From Shimia sp040370365 (GTDB lineage: Bacteria > Pseudomonadota > Alphaproteobacteria > Rhodobacterales > Rhodobacteraceae): DNA of 64,000 bases. The translations under genes and the position numbers were made by a program. A model generated the notes under the pieces. It saw only the letters and a list, made by a program, of their open reading frames with translations, was not told where the DNA came from and made no database searches. This document shows positions 27,329-36,431 of the stretch, in pieces. Each line of letters opens with the position of its first letter. Position 1 is the first letter of the stretch. The stretch is from positions 372,001 to 436,000 of the forward strand of contig NZ_BAABWQ010000002.1 of assembly GCF_040370365.1 (NCBI RefSeq), read 5' to 3'.

Positions 27329-28669
27329 CTAAAACGCCATGTGATAGCCAAACCGAACACCGTAGTCGCGCGTATTTTCCAGCACGTGCCCTGCATCCAC
27401 ATCAACCCGCAATGTGCCGATACCCGCCTCCCGAGACACGCCAAAGCCAAACCGAGGCTTCGTAAAACGACTGGCGTCATTGACATCATCCTCCACAATC
27501 GAATGCTCCAAAGCCAAACTTGCATAGGGTGCATACCCATCCAACGTCGCCGGGCGCAGTGTCACGCGCGTGCCCAGACTGGCTGTACGCGCAGAAATCG
27601 AGCGGGCGGATACGGAAACCCCATTGGCAAAGTGGTCCGGTTGGCTTTCATGAAAACTGCTGAACTGGGCAAATGGCGACAGATCAAACCGACCCATCTC
27701 AACGTCCCCATGCAACGAGATGCCACCACTCCAGCGCGTCGACTGAAACCCATCGGCACCAATCTCATATTGCGGTTCTGAATAGGTCAGATGCCCTTCC
27801 AATGTTAGGTTCTGGGTCAATCGCGCGGCAAAGAAAGGCCCCACACTATAGGACCGGTCCTTGATGTTGGTGCCCGCACTGTTGTCCACATTCAACCGTC
27901 CTGCATGCACGACAACACCGAGCAATCCATTGCCATCCGCAATCAAGCGATCCACGCCCAGCGCCACATTGTCATGGGTCCCGTCGATCCCCCCCTCCAG
28001 AAAGCGCCGCTCCGCTGAGAGCCATGCATTCCATACGGCGCCGGCACCTTGGTTCAACGAGTCGGTTGAAAGGAAAATGTCGTTGCGGCTTACAGCGTCA
28101 AACCCGCCACCGCCAAACCGACCGGCGCTATTGGCCTGCAGCGCCTTTGACACACTGCTCAATTGCGCGCTTGCAGCCCCATTAACAGCCTGACCAAACT
28201 GCGCCTTCCAAGCGCTGACATCAGCGGCGCTCACGCAGTAGACATCAATAATACTGACTTCGTTGTCAGTCCGGATGCTGTCGAAAATCAAATCGGCTGG
28301 CGCGGTTTCCCTGGCCGTATGTGAGAAAAACTCTGTTGGCTGTACCACCCGGTCAATCGATTGCCGGTGGAGGAGGAGAAAGGTAAATTCGGTCTCATGA
28401 GCCCCGACAAATCGAAAACTCACTTGATCACCCGCCTTCAGGTACGCCTCAAAAGTGGCGGTTCCCTCCAACCTCGGCCCTGTCCCTATTCCGGGTAGAG
28501 AGTAGCGCCCAAATTCGTACCTCTCCGGATCAGCCCCAGTGTAGCAATTCAGGAAGTGAGCCTCGTCAAAGTCGTGCCCCGCATGCGCCAGAGACGCCCC
28601 CAAAGCCAGGGTCGCGAGCCAAACACAGCACGCTCTTCCCAAATACATTTTTGAATATTTCAAGACCAT
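27329..28669 (-). CDS. Autotransporter-type outer-membrane barrel protein, copy 2
   Basis: A 446-residue exported protein and the paralogue of the one ending at 23058. Shared landmarks include SRN(E/D)(V/I)FLST, NAW.SAERR, the S.GP.FAA.L..NLTLEGH..Y.EP segment, PYASLALEHS and the DYG..FGY tail; this copy ends in Phe, the classical last residue for outer-membrane insertion. The N-terminal part also has two Cys (FLNCYTG and VYCVSA). The start is uncertain: ATG 28669, ATG 28648 and TTG 28678 are possible and none has a strong ribosome site. Function is unknown. Confidence 0.8.
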   Translation of the reverse strand: MVLKYSKMYLGRACCVWLATLALGASLAHAGHDFDEAHFLNCYTGADPERYEFGRYSLPGIGTGPRLEGTATFEAYLKAGDQVSFRFVGAHETEFTFLLLHRQSIDRVVQPTEFFSHTARETAPADLIFDSIRTDNEVSIIDVYCVSAADVSAWKAQFGQAVNGAASAQLSSVSKALQANSAGRFGGGGFDAVSRNDIFLSTDSLNQGAGAVWNAWLSAERRFLEGGIDGTHDNVALGVDRLIADGNGLLGVVVHAGRLNVDNSAGTNIKDRSYSVGPFFAARLTQNLTLEGHLTYSEPQYEIGADGFQSTRWSGGISLHGDVEMGRFDLSPFAQFSSFHESQPDHFANGVSVSARSISARTASLGTRVTLRPATLDGYAPYASLALEHSIVEDDVNDASRFTKPRFGFGVSREAGIGTLRVDVDAGHVLENTRDYGVRFGYHMAF

Positions 28670-28753
28670 GCGGCACAATCCAATGAAAACTTGTGAACAC
28701 AGTAGTCGCGCAATCTTTATTTTCTGTAATGATGTGACATGGCCTTAAGAAAC

Positions 28754-28781
28754 AAAAACGGCCCACCAAAATGGTGGGCCG
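28754..28781 (-). terminator. Terminator of the ATP sulfurylase gene
   Basis: On the minus strand CGGCCCACCA and TGGTGGGCCG form a 10-bp stem with a three-base loop, followed by TTTTTG. It lies 28 bases after the stop of the sulfurylase gene. Confidence 0.9.
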
Positions 28782-28808
28782 CATACCGTTGGTGCCTCTG
28801 AAGAGTCC

Positions 28809-30884
28809 TTAGCCAGAGATGAGGCCAAGGCTTTCCAGCTTCAGGATCACCTGATGGGCGCAGTTGTCCACATCAGTGCCTTCGGTTTCAACACGCAGCT
28901 CAGGGTTTGCTGGCACATCATATGGGTCAGAAATACCTGTGAACTCTTTGATCTTGCCTTCACGCGCCAGCTTATAAAGCCCTTTGCGGTCGCGGCGTTC
29001 ACACTCTTCAATCGATGTCGCAACGTGCACTTCAACAAAGGCACCAAAAGCTTCGATGTCTTCACGAACCGCGCGGCGGGTGGTTGCATATGGGGCAATC
29101 GGTGCACAGATCGCGATACCACCGTTTTTGGTGATTTCAGACGCCACATAGCCGATACGACGAATGTTCAGATCGCGGTGCTCTTTGGAGAACCCCAGCT
29201 CTGAGGACAGGTTTTTCCGCACAATGTCGCCATCCAGCAGCGTCACGGGGCGGCCACCCATTTCCATCAGCTTGACCATCAAAGCATTTGCAATGGTGGA
29301 TTTGCCGGAGCCGGAGAAGCCCGTGAAGAACACAGTGAAACCTTGATTGGCACGTGGTGGGCGGGTCTTGCGCAGCTCTTTCACCACTTCGGGGAAGGAG
29401 AACCACTCAGGGATTTCCAGACCTTCTGCCAGACGACGACGCAGCTCTGTGCCGGAAATGTTCAGGATGGTGACGTCGTCTTTGTCCTGAATTTCATCCA
29501 TTGGCTCATACTGCGCGCGCTCCTGCACCCACACCATGTGTTTGAAGTCGACCATTGTGATGCCGATTTCTTCTTCATTGGCGCGGAACAGGTCTTGCGC
29601 GTCATATGGGCCGTAAAAGTCTTCACCAGCGGAGTTTTTGCCGGGGCCGGCGTGGTCACGACCAACGATGAAGTGGGTGCACCCGTGGTTGGCGCGGATC
29701 AGGCCATGCCAAACGGCTTCACGTGGGCCTGCCATACGCATTGCCAGATTCAGCAAAGACATGGAGGTGGTGGACTGGGGATACTTGTCCAGAACCGCCT
29801 CATAGCAACGCACGCGGGTGAAGTGGTCAACGTCGCCCGGCTTGGTCATGCCCACAACGGGGTGGATCAAAAGGTTGGCCTGCGCTTCTTTGGCGGCGCG
29901 GAACGTCAGCTCTTGGTGTGCACGGTGCAGCGGGTTGCGGGTTTGGAACGCAACCACTTTGCGCCAGCCCATTTTGCGGAAATACGCGCGCAGCTCGTTT
30001 GGTGTGTCGCGACGGGCACGGAAGTCATAGTGCACAGGTTGTTGAATGCCGGTCACCGGGCCGCCCAGATAAACCTTACCTGCTTGGTTGTGCAGATAGT
30101 TCACGGCGGGGTGCGCATCATCATCCGCACCAAACACTTTTTCCGCTTCCAGCGCTTTGTTTGGCACCCAGTTGTCGGTCACTGTCATCGTCGCGAGGAT
30201 CACGCCTTCCTGATCGCGCAGTGCGATGTCTTGGCCCTCTTCCAGCGAGGCTGCAAAATCCTCAGACACATCCAAGTTGATGGGCATTGGCCACAACGCG
30301 CCGTCTGCCATACGCATGTTTTCGACCACGCCATTGTAGTCGGCTTCAGTCAGAAAACCTTTCAGCGGGTTGAACCCACCGTTCATCAAGAGTTCCAGAT
30401 CGCAGATCTGACGCGGTGTCAGGTCCCAGCTGACCAAGTCAGCCGCTTCCACTTTCATTTTCTGAGCGCTCTCATAAGAGACATACAGCTCAGGAATAGG
30501 TGCCAGGTTATTTTGCATAGGATGTGTCCTGTGTTTGATAGGGACCAGGCCGCTTGCCGAGCCTGTCAGTTCCGCATGCAGCGCGTCGTAGTCTGCGAGT
30601 TTGCGGGCGAGGAATTGATCTGTGAGCCGCACTTTCTCCGCTGCGCCGCGCGCGGTCAGCGAATAGGCAAACCTCTGTCGCTTGTCCGGGCCTGCGCGAT
30701 CACTAATGGTGATCAACCCGGCTTCTGCCGCAGTGCGCAGTTGCGCATTCAGACGCCCCAAAGAGATGCCCACCGCGGCCGCAGTGGCGCGTTGAGAAGC
30801 CTCCGGCGCCAAATCGAGCTGGCGCAGCAGTCGGAAGAGCACGTCTTCCTCATCAGAGGTGGGTTTGGCGGTCTGAAACGACAT
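28809..30884 (-). CDS. MarR-type regulator fused to ATP sulfurylase/APS kinase
   Basis: A 691-residue open frame in three parts. Residues 1-105 match the EPS-associated MarR family (QRATAAAVGISLGRLNAQLR, then KVRLTDQFLARKLADYDAL). A linker to residue 122 follows. Residues 123-510 are ATP sulfurylase (QTRNPLHRAHQ catalytic motif; GRDHAGPG), which makes APS from sulfate and ATP. Residues about 515-691 are APS kinase (P-loop GFSGSGKST; DGDIVRKNLS), which makes PAPS. An internal ATG at 30518 (MQNNLAPIPEL) has AGGA upstream and would give the usual 569-residue bifunctional enzyme, so both long and short products are possible. A single missed stop codon would separate two genes. Confidence 0.85.
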   Translation of the reverse strand: MSFQTAKPTSDEEDVLFRLLRQLDLAPEASQRATAAAVGISLGRLNAQLRTAAEAGLITISDRAGPDKRQRFAYSLTARGAAEKVRLTDQFLARKLADYDALHAELTGSASGLVPIKHRTHPMQNNLAPIPELYVSYESAQKMKVEAADLVSWDLTPRQICDLELLMNGGFNPLKGFLTEADYNGVVENMRMADGALWPMPINLDVSEDFAASLEEGQDIALRDQEGVILATMTVTDNWVPNKALEAEKVFGADDDAHPAVNYLHNQAGKVYLGGPVTGIQQPVHYDFRARRDTPNELRAYFRKMGWRKVVAFQTRNPLHRAHQELTFRAAKEAQANLLIHPVVGMTKPGDVDHFTRVRCYEAVLDKYPQSTTSMSLLNLAMRMAGPREAVWHGLIRANHGCTHFIVGRDHAGPGKNSAGEDFYGPYDAQDLFRANEEEIGITMVDFKHMVWVQERAQYEPMDEIQDKDDVTILNISGTELRRRLAEGLEIPEWFSFPEVVKELRKTRPPRANQGFTVFFTGFSGSGKSTIANALMVKLMEMGGRPVTLLDGDIVRKNLSSELGFSKEHRDLNIRRIGYVASEITKNGGIAICAPIAPYATTRRAVREDIEAFGAFVEVHVATSIEECERRDRKGLYKLAREGKIKEFTGISDPYDVPANPELRVETEGTDVDNCAHQVILKLESLGLISG

Positions 30885-31000
30885 AACAATCGACTCAAAG
30901 TGTGTTCACGAATGAACACATAGGTCGAAACACCAAAATCGCAAAGCCCTAATCGCGGTTTGCATAGCAAGTTTGCTGCCGTTGCATTGCTGCAACGCAG

Positions 31001-32683
31001 CTAGACCGGTGCCGTGGCCTGCTCCAAAACCGTTGGCAATGCACTTGCACGCTTGAGCGCCAAAGCGTGTACCGGCTTTGCAACCCCCCGCAAGTTCAAC
31101 ACCTTAAGGTCAAGCTGTGTCGGATCGTACCCTGCCGCCTCCAAGACCGACGCAGACACCAAAGCCTCCACGCCCAACGCCTTGGTCTCACCCTCCAAAC
31201 GACTCGCGGCGTTCACCGTATCACCTATGATCGTGCGTGGCGCCAGGTTGGCGGCGCCAATCTCCCCCAATACCAACTCGCCCAAATGCACTCCGATCCC
31301 GATGGCCACCGGCTCTGCCTTTTCCACCTTGAGTGCTTGATTGAACACCTGCAAAGCCGAGCTGATACCTGCTGCGGCATCCAACGCCGCACGTGCTGAG
31401 GCCGCTTCCCCGTCCAACTCAAACACCGCAAGCAACCCGTCACCCAAATACTTGTCCACGGTGCCACCAACCCCGGTGATCGACGGAACAATCGCATCAA
31501 AAAACCGGTTCAACAGAAACACCACGTCATAGGGCAACTGCCCCGTGGTGCGCGCTGTAAAGCTGCGCATGTCTAGAAACAGGATCGCCATGCGCCGTTC
31601 CTGCCCTAGGCTCTGGTGCGCGCGCGCCTGCTGCCCATCACTGCGAAACACCCTCAACACTGTGGCTGGATCTTTTGGCCGCAGCTGGCAGGCCAAACGC
31701 GCATTCGGCGGTGCGTTTACAGCCGCCAAAGAGGCGGCCTCACTTGGGGCTGGGGGATGCAACAGTTCGGCACCATCCTCGACAATCACTCGGCATGTGG
31801 TGCACCTTCCGCGCCCGCCACACAGCGCCATATGCGGCACACCCGCCGTGCGCGACATCTCCAGCAAGGTCATACCCGGCTGACCCCAAATCTCAGGCCC
31901 ATCAATATATTGAATGCGCACGGCCCGCCGCGCACCCAAATATTTGCGCCCCAAATACACCAACGCTGCCAGGCCAAGCAGCCCACCAAAGGTCCACAAT
32001 CCCGCTGAGGTGATGTCAGCCAATTGCGCAAAGGTATCACTGCTGGGAAAGCCATAGCTTGCCCGCAGCGCAGCGCCAGTCTCCGGGTCAAACAAACGCG
32101 CTTTCTGCACACGCCCCTGCGTCATAAATCCGGCCAAAGCCACTACGGGTAGCAAAGTCGCAATAGACATCATAACAGGCAACAAACGCGACCAGCTTGG
32201 CAACACCCGCAGCCACATATGCATCCCGATGCAGCCGTGTCCCCAGACCACCAACAACAATGCGGCCTGCTGCCAACCACTGGAGGTGTCCCAAATCAGT
32301 CCGGCGATGTAGCCCATCTCTGGCTCCACATCAAAGCGCGACGACGCCACACCTGTATGCACAAGATGCACCATCAACAAAAAGGGGATCAACAGACCCA
32401 GCACAACCTGCAAAACCTCGTGAAAAGGCATGCGCAACGTGCGTCGCATCGCAAGTCGATACAGCGCCAATCCCATATGCGTCAGTGCGGAGCCATAAAG
32501 CAGCAGCTGTCCGAATACGGTCTTGACGACCGCCCCCAACACATCCTGAGCGCCCTCCATCAATTCGATGGAAATCAAACCCAAACTCACATTGATCAGG
32601 TGAAAAAACACATAAGTAAACAGCACCAGCCCGGACACCACACGCGCCTTGGTGCGCCAATTCCCTCGCCACAATACTTGCAC
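31001..32683 (-). CDS. Membrane adenylate/guanylate cyclase with [2Fe-2S] domain
   Basis: A 560-residue protein. Residues 1-235 hold about six membrane helices with paired His residues (FFHLIN, LTHMGL, HLVHTG, GHGCIGMH) that resemble a cytochrome b or SdhC-like unit. Residues about 245-340 are a plant-type ferredoxin with CGGRGRCTTC and a distal Cys (LACQL). Residues about 365-545 are a class III cyclase: FLDMRSFTA and GGTVDKYLGDGLLAVF carry the two metal Asp, and IGDTVNAASRLEG the Asn/Arg pair. It should make cAMP (or cGMP) in response to a membrane redox state. Start is GTG 32683. Confidence 0.88.
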   Translation of the reverse strand: MQVLWRGNWRTKARVVSGLVLFTYVFFHLINVSLGLISIELMEGAQDVLGAVVKTVFGQLLLYGSALTHMGLALYRLAMRRTLRMPFHEVLQVVLGLLIPFLLMVHLVHTGVASSRFDVEPEMGYIAGLIWDTSSGWQQAALLLVVWGHGCIGMHMWLRVLPSWSRLLPVMMSIATLLPVVALAGFMTQGRVQKARLFDPETGAALRASYGFPSSDTFAQLADITSAGLWTFGGLLGLAALVYLGRKYLGARRAVRIQYIDGPEIWGQPGMTLLEMSRTAGVPHMALCGGRGRCTTCRVIVEDGAELLHPPAPSEAASLAAVNAPPNARLACQLRPKDPATVLRVFRSDGQQARAHQSLGQERRMAILFLDMRSFTARTTGQLPYDVVFLLNRFFDAIVPSITGVGGTVDKYLGDGLLAVFELDGEAASARAALDAAAGISSALQVFNQALKVEKAEPVAIGIGVHLGELVLGEIGAANLAPRTIIGDTVNAASRLEGETKALGVEALVSASVLEAAGYDPTQLDLKVLNLRGVAKPVHALALKRASALPTVLEQATAPV

Positions 32684-32889
32684 CGCTATCTGCCTTTTCC
32701 TGCTCGCTACAGCCCAAACTGTAGAACACAGCGCTGCCGGTCAAGGCGCTCAGCCTGTGCGCCTGCGCACAAACGCGATCACAGCACGCGCGGCTCCGTG
32801 ATGCATGAACGCGCTTGCTTCAATTCAGCAACAGATCACACCTCAAACAGGCCACCAGCGGCGAAGACAGGGCTGAGCGCTCCGGTTCA

Positions 32890-33777
32890 CTAAACACTGT
32901 CACCCACAAACAACGAACGATCTCGTTCTATCCCAGAAATCAGCGCATCAAATGCCAACCTCACGCGCGGATTATTCTGCATGTCTTGATGGCAAACGAT
33001 CCAAAGCTCGCCCGCGATCTGCTCAATCGGTTCCGACAACCGAAACAGCCCCGGCCATTGCTCTCCCAATACCATTGGCAGAACTGCGAGACCTGCACCT
33101 CTTTGTGCGCTGCTCGCGGTCAAGACCAAGCTGTTGCTGGATAATGAAACAATGCCGTCTGGAAACACCGTCCGCTGAATGGCGCTCATGTGGTCCGCAA
33201 ATGGGCTGCTGCTAAAGCCAACGAAACGCTCGTGGCGAAAGTCAGATGATGCGGAAAGACGGGCGCTGCTTTTGGCGTCGCCATACACGGCCCAGTGAAT
33301 ATCACTCAGCTTTCGGCCAAAAAGACTACTATCCATTGGCCGTGTTGAGCGTAGAGCAACATCCGCTTCCCTGTGCGCAAGGCTCAGCACTTCGTTGCCG
33401 GAATGGAGCTGGACGTCCAGCCCGGGATGATACGATGCAAGGTCGGTCAAGTGACGACTGAGAAAAAACGCTCCGAGAACTTCACTGGATGTGACTATCA
33501 AGGTTCCAGAGACAAGCGAACTGCTACCAAGTACTTTGCGCTCCGCCGCAAATACCGCTTGTTCCATTTGCTCGGCCGCACGACACAGCTCATCACCAAC
33601 TTCATTTGGCGTATAGATACCCCGCTCCCGATGGAACACAGGCCTTTCCATAAGCTCCTCAATGCGCTCGATTCGGCGAAACATGGTCGACACTGTTAGC
33701 CCCAAAGCCTCGGCCGCCTCCGGCAATTTTCGAGCCCGCGCGACCGCAAGCACAAGGCGATAGTCATTCCACTGCAT
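32890..33777 (-). CDS. LysR family transcriptional regulator
   Basis: A 295-residue LysR regulator. The helix-turn-helix covers about residues 15-45 (ARKLPEAAEALGLTVSTMFRRIERIE), followed by a substrate-binding domain. Start ATG 33777 is preferred over an upstream in-frame one because family members begin with MQWNDYRLVL or similar. It is transcribed away from the flavoprotein gene with about 100 bases between them, the classic layout for control of the divergent neighbour. Confidence 0.9.
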   Translation of the reverse strand: MQWNDYRLVLAVARARKLPEAAEALGLTVSTMFRRIERIEELMERPVFHRERGIYTPNEVGDELCRAAEQMEQAVFAAERKVLGSSSLVSGTLIVTSSEVLGAFFLSRHLTDLASYHPGLDVQLHSGNEVLSLAHREADVALRSTRPMDSSLFGRKLSDIHWAVYGDAKSSARLSASSDFRHERFVGFSSSPFADHMSAIQRTVFPDGIVSLSSNSLVLTASSAQRGAGLAVLPMVLGEQWPGLFRLSEPIEQIAGELWIVCHQDMQNNPRVRLAFDALISGIERDRSLFVGDSV

Positions 33778-33875
33778 ATGCAATCCCATTTATGCGACCG
33801 GGATGTTCAAAATTGATCATTCGATCCCAACTTTGCAACAGATACCATGCCTCTAGCAACAAGAGGACGCATATT

Positions 33876-34886
33876 ATGAAGAGAATAGGAATTGTCGGCG
33901 GCGGCTTCGCTGGGACCTGGGCCGCGATGAGCGCCGCTGCCACCCGCGAGCAGCAAAACGCAGATGACATCGACATCACTCTGGTTTCAGCTTCGGAGAG
34001 TCTGTGCATTCGCCCTCGCCTATATGAGGCGATTTCCGAAGATATGCAGGTGCCTCTGCGCCCCTTATTGGACGAAATCAAAGTTGGTTTTGTTCACGCT
34101 CGGGTCGACAGCATCTCTGGCATGGCTGTCCATACCAGCGAGGGAGCGTTGGAGTTTGACAAAATCATCCTTTGCGCAGGAAGTCGTATGGTGATGCCGG
34201 ATATCGACGGGGCCTCTGAGGTCGGCTTTTCCATCGACACCTATCAGGACGCAGAACGGCTGGAAGCGCACTTGAACACGTTGGATTTTGAAACTGTTCA
34301 GCCCGCCTGCGTCGTTGTGGTCGGCGCGAGTTTTACCGGCATCGAACTGGTCACCGGTTTGCGTAAAAGGCTCGGGGATGCGGCGCGTCTGATCCTGGTA
34401 GATCGCTCTGAGGAACCCGGGCAAATTCTTGGTCCGAACGTTACACCGCATGTCAAAAATGCGTTGAGAGACCTGAATATCGAAACCCAGTTGAAAGTCG
34501 GCGTGGACACCGTTGATCCATCGGGGATCAAACTGACGAATGGCAAGAGAATTGAGACGTCCACAGTGGTTTTTGCCACGGGACTTGCAGCGTCGAAATT
34601 GTCACGGGATATCGCGTCTGCGCATCAGATCGAAGCGGACGGCAGGATAGAAGTTGATGCTATGTTGCGCGCCCCGGGTCGCCCAAATTTGTTTGCCGCT
34701 GGAGATATCGCTCCAAATCAGGCATCTGAACGCCGCAGAATAAGCGGGGCCTTCGGTCCATCTCCCCCCTGTCCAAATGTGGTCGCGGGCAAAAAATCAA
34801 GATCACGGCAGAGGGGCGCGCAAAGCGACACGCGATGTGGCCTATTTATGCGGATGTACTCAACCGGTCGATCGAGCAGCGTCTGA
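33876..34886 (+). CDS. NAD(P)/FAD oxidoreductase with replaced C-terminus
   Basis: A 336-residue frame. Residues 1-285 match type II NADH dehydrogenase-like flavoproteins: FAD motif GIVGGGFAGTW, NAD motif VVVGASFTGIELV (about residues 147-159), and NLFAAGDIAP near 276. After that the frame becomes Arg/Ser-rich and unlike the family; the same DNA in another frame encodes the end of a MarR regulator. The C-terminal substrate/membrane part is therefore missing, and the gene is probably non-functional or altered. ATG follows AGAGG. It is divergent from the LysR gene. Confidence 0.75.
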   Translation: MKRIGIVGGGFAGTWAAMSAAATREQQNADDIDITLVSASESLCIRPRLYEAISEDMQVPLRPLLDEIKVGFVHARVDSISGMAVHTSEGALEFDKIILCAGSRMVMPDIDGASEVGFSIDTYQDAERLEAHLNTLDFETVQPACVVVVGASFTGIELVTGLRKRLGDAARLILVDRSEEPGQILGPNVTPHVKNALRDLNIETQLKVGVDTVDPSGIKLTNGKRIETSTVVFATGLAASKLSRDIASAHQIEADGRIEVDAMLRAPGRPNLFAAGDIAPNQASERRRISGAFGPSPPCPNVVAGKKSRSRQRGAQSDTRCGLFMRMYSTGRSSSV

Positions 34887-34942
34887 CGCAGACAGAAACA
34901 GCGGAGCTTGCACATTTGCTAAAGAAGCTTATGCGCGGCTGA
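34739..34942 (+). pseudogene. Remnant of a MarR family regulator gene
   Basis: In a frame different from the flavoprotein, the DNA encodes a MarR C-terminal half: the wing ending GRGQKIKITAEGRAK (about 34781-34830), then AMWPIYADVL and a coiled C-terminal helix ending AELAHLLKKLMRG with a normal stop. No N-terminal half or start is present; the upstream DNA belongs to the flavoprotein. This is a deletion or recombination joint between two genes. Confidence 0.7.
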
Positions 34943-35279
34943 CGCCGGTATTGGCCGCGACACGGCTCAAAGGGACCGGAGCCACACCCGCTTGTCACCG
35001 CCAGCCTCATGTCCAGACTCCCTTGTGAGAGATGGTGATTGTTGGTTGGCAGCGGGCACCTTAACGAAGTCATTCCTCAGGTCAGAGCGGACTTCTGAAA
35101 ACCACGCACCGTCAGTCAAAATGGCCACCAACCCGCCGTTTGCAGCATCCAACCAAAAGGACTGTTCCGTGGACTTTGCTGCCGCTAAAAAACGGTGAAC
35201 TTATAGCTGCTTTCTTGCGGCTAAAGGAGAACTCTTCCCGGAGGCAGAAAAGATAGATCTTTAGGTGGAATAGATACGA
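34943..35279. other. Non-coding mosaic sequence
   Basis: About 340 bases without a credible gene. Short phrases such as CATTCCTCAGGTCAGAGCGG and ATAGCTGC-TTTC resemble the reshuffled short sequences seen in other intergenic stretches of this window. Confidence 0.35.
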
Positions 35280-36200
35280 TTATTCACCACGCACCAGAGC
35301 AAGTAGTCGACGAAACTCGGCATCTTCGGTGTCCCGTTTCCAAAAGTTAATAAAGCGAGCCACCACCTGCAAATTTCCTAACTCGTAATGAGCGTTGCTA
35401 TCAATCCGGTCCAAAGAAGGGCGTAACTGTTCGTCAGAACCTTCGAAATCCAACAAAAGACCAGTAATCGCGCAACGATCATCATTTTCGTCCAGTAGGT
35501 CGTTCAGGTGCTCGATCAAAGATTCCTTCGATAACCTGAGGTCTTTGTTTTTCACAGTTTGCTCAATTATCTGACCGTTAGATTGCTTCGCGGTATTCTC
35601 GGCCTGATTAGCCATCGCCCATACCGCCTTGAATTTCGCGTCCTTGATTTGGCCGTTACTCTGGCGCTCCAATTTGCTCTGCCACCAGAGCGCATCCAGT
35701 GTCCAAAGGTCAACATTCAGATGGTTGGACAGTTTGAGTAGCACTGAATTGATAATCTTATATTTCTCACCCTCGGTCGCTCCACGCGGGAAGGTGGGCC
35801 AATAGCCGAGTCCGCGCAGCTCAGGCTCACTGGTGCCATTCCAAACGCCGTAGCGTTCAGGATATGCAAGAAGCAACATGGGCGAGAGGGTTCCCACACC
35901 CACTCCGCGCAGCATCGACAAAGCTGTGTCGAACCTTCGAGGTAACGGCTCTGTCTCGTCAACAAGAACTGCAATCGCTTCTCGAAGCTTGTTCATGTCG
36001 TTTGCGGCAGGACGGCCAAGGCGTTCCAAGCCAGTCCAATGATGGTTATGGCGAAAGCTTAGGAAATCGAGGTAATCCTGCTAGGTTAAGTTCTCGGGAG
36101 CGCGGAAAATCGGTCCGAAACGCGCCAATACTTTGTCACGTCTCTCGACGATATTGTGGATGTCTGGAACGCTGAGTGCTTTTTGAACATCAAACGACAT
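35280..36200 (-). pseudogene. HNH-endonuclease-like gene with in-frame amber stop
   Basis: From ATG 36200 (good ribosome site AAGGTAG) the frame encodes MSFDVQKALSVPD... for 39 codons, meets TAG at 36081-36083, and continues in the same frame for 266 more codons to a proper stop. The context (NLT-stop-QDYL) suggests a CAG-to-TAG change. The C-terminal 100 residues look HNH-like: RCAITGLLLDFEGS, SLDRIDSNAHYELGNLQVV and NFWK. The middle (LRGVGVGTLSPMLLLAYPERYGVWN) is conserved-looking but unnamed. If not read through, only a TTG-started or internal-start fragment could be made. The A/T-rich composition suggests acquisition. Confidence 0.72.
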
Positions 36201-36343
36201 GATTCTACCTTAAGCCTCTCGGGTCACTGAAATACTCTCAGAGTTAACCCAGCAAATAGCCCGACTCAAACTGCAAAATGCGACTGATCTTTAAACCCAT
36301 GAAAAGCAGACCTTGGTGCTCACTGCAGCATTAAGCGCCTTGG

Positions 36344-36376
36344 GCTCAAACCCGCCATTCGCGGCATGCGTCCCCA
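36344..36376. repeat. Dispersed short repeat, family 1, copy 1
   Basis: This 33-base stretch matches 40209-40241 at 28 positions, including the run ATTCGCGGCAT. It lies between the HNH-like and HxlR genes in otherwise non-coding DNA. Confidence 0.6.
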
Positions 36377-36431
36377 TGGTCTGCTCTGCAAACAACGTTG
36401 CTCTTCGGTCCCCAACTCTGCACGTCTGCTG

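Noticed and set aside
29343..30923. A 526-codon open frame on the plus strand opposite the sulfurylase gene
   Set aside because: It is the antisense frame of a strongly conserved enzyme; its translation is rich in His, Cys and Val with no domain, and it has no ribosome site.
34777..35028. An 83-codon frame covering the MarR remnant region
   Set aside because: It is in a third frame; the MarR C-terminus is clear in a neighbouring frame, and this one has no family features.
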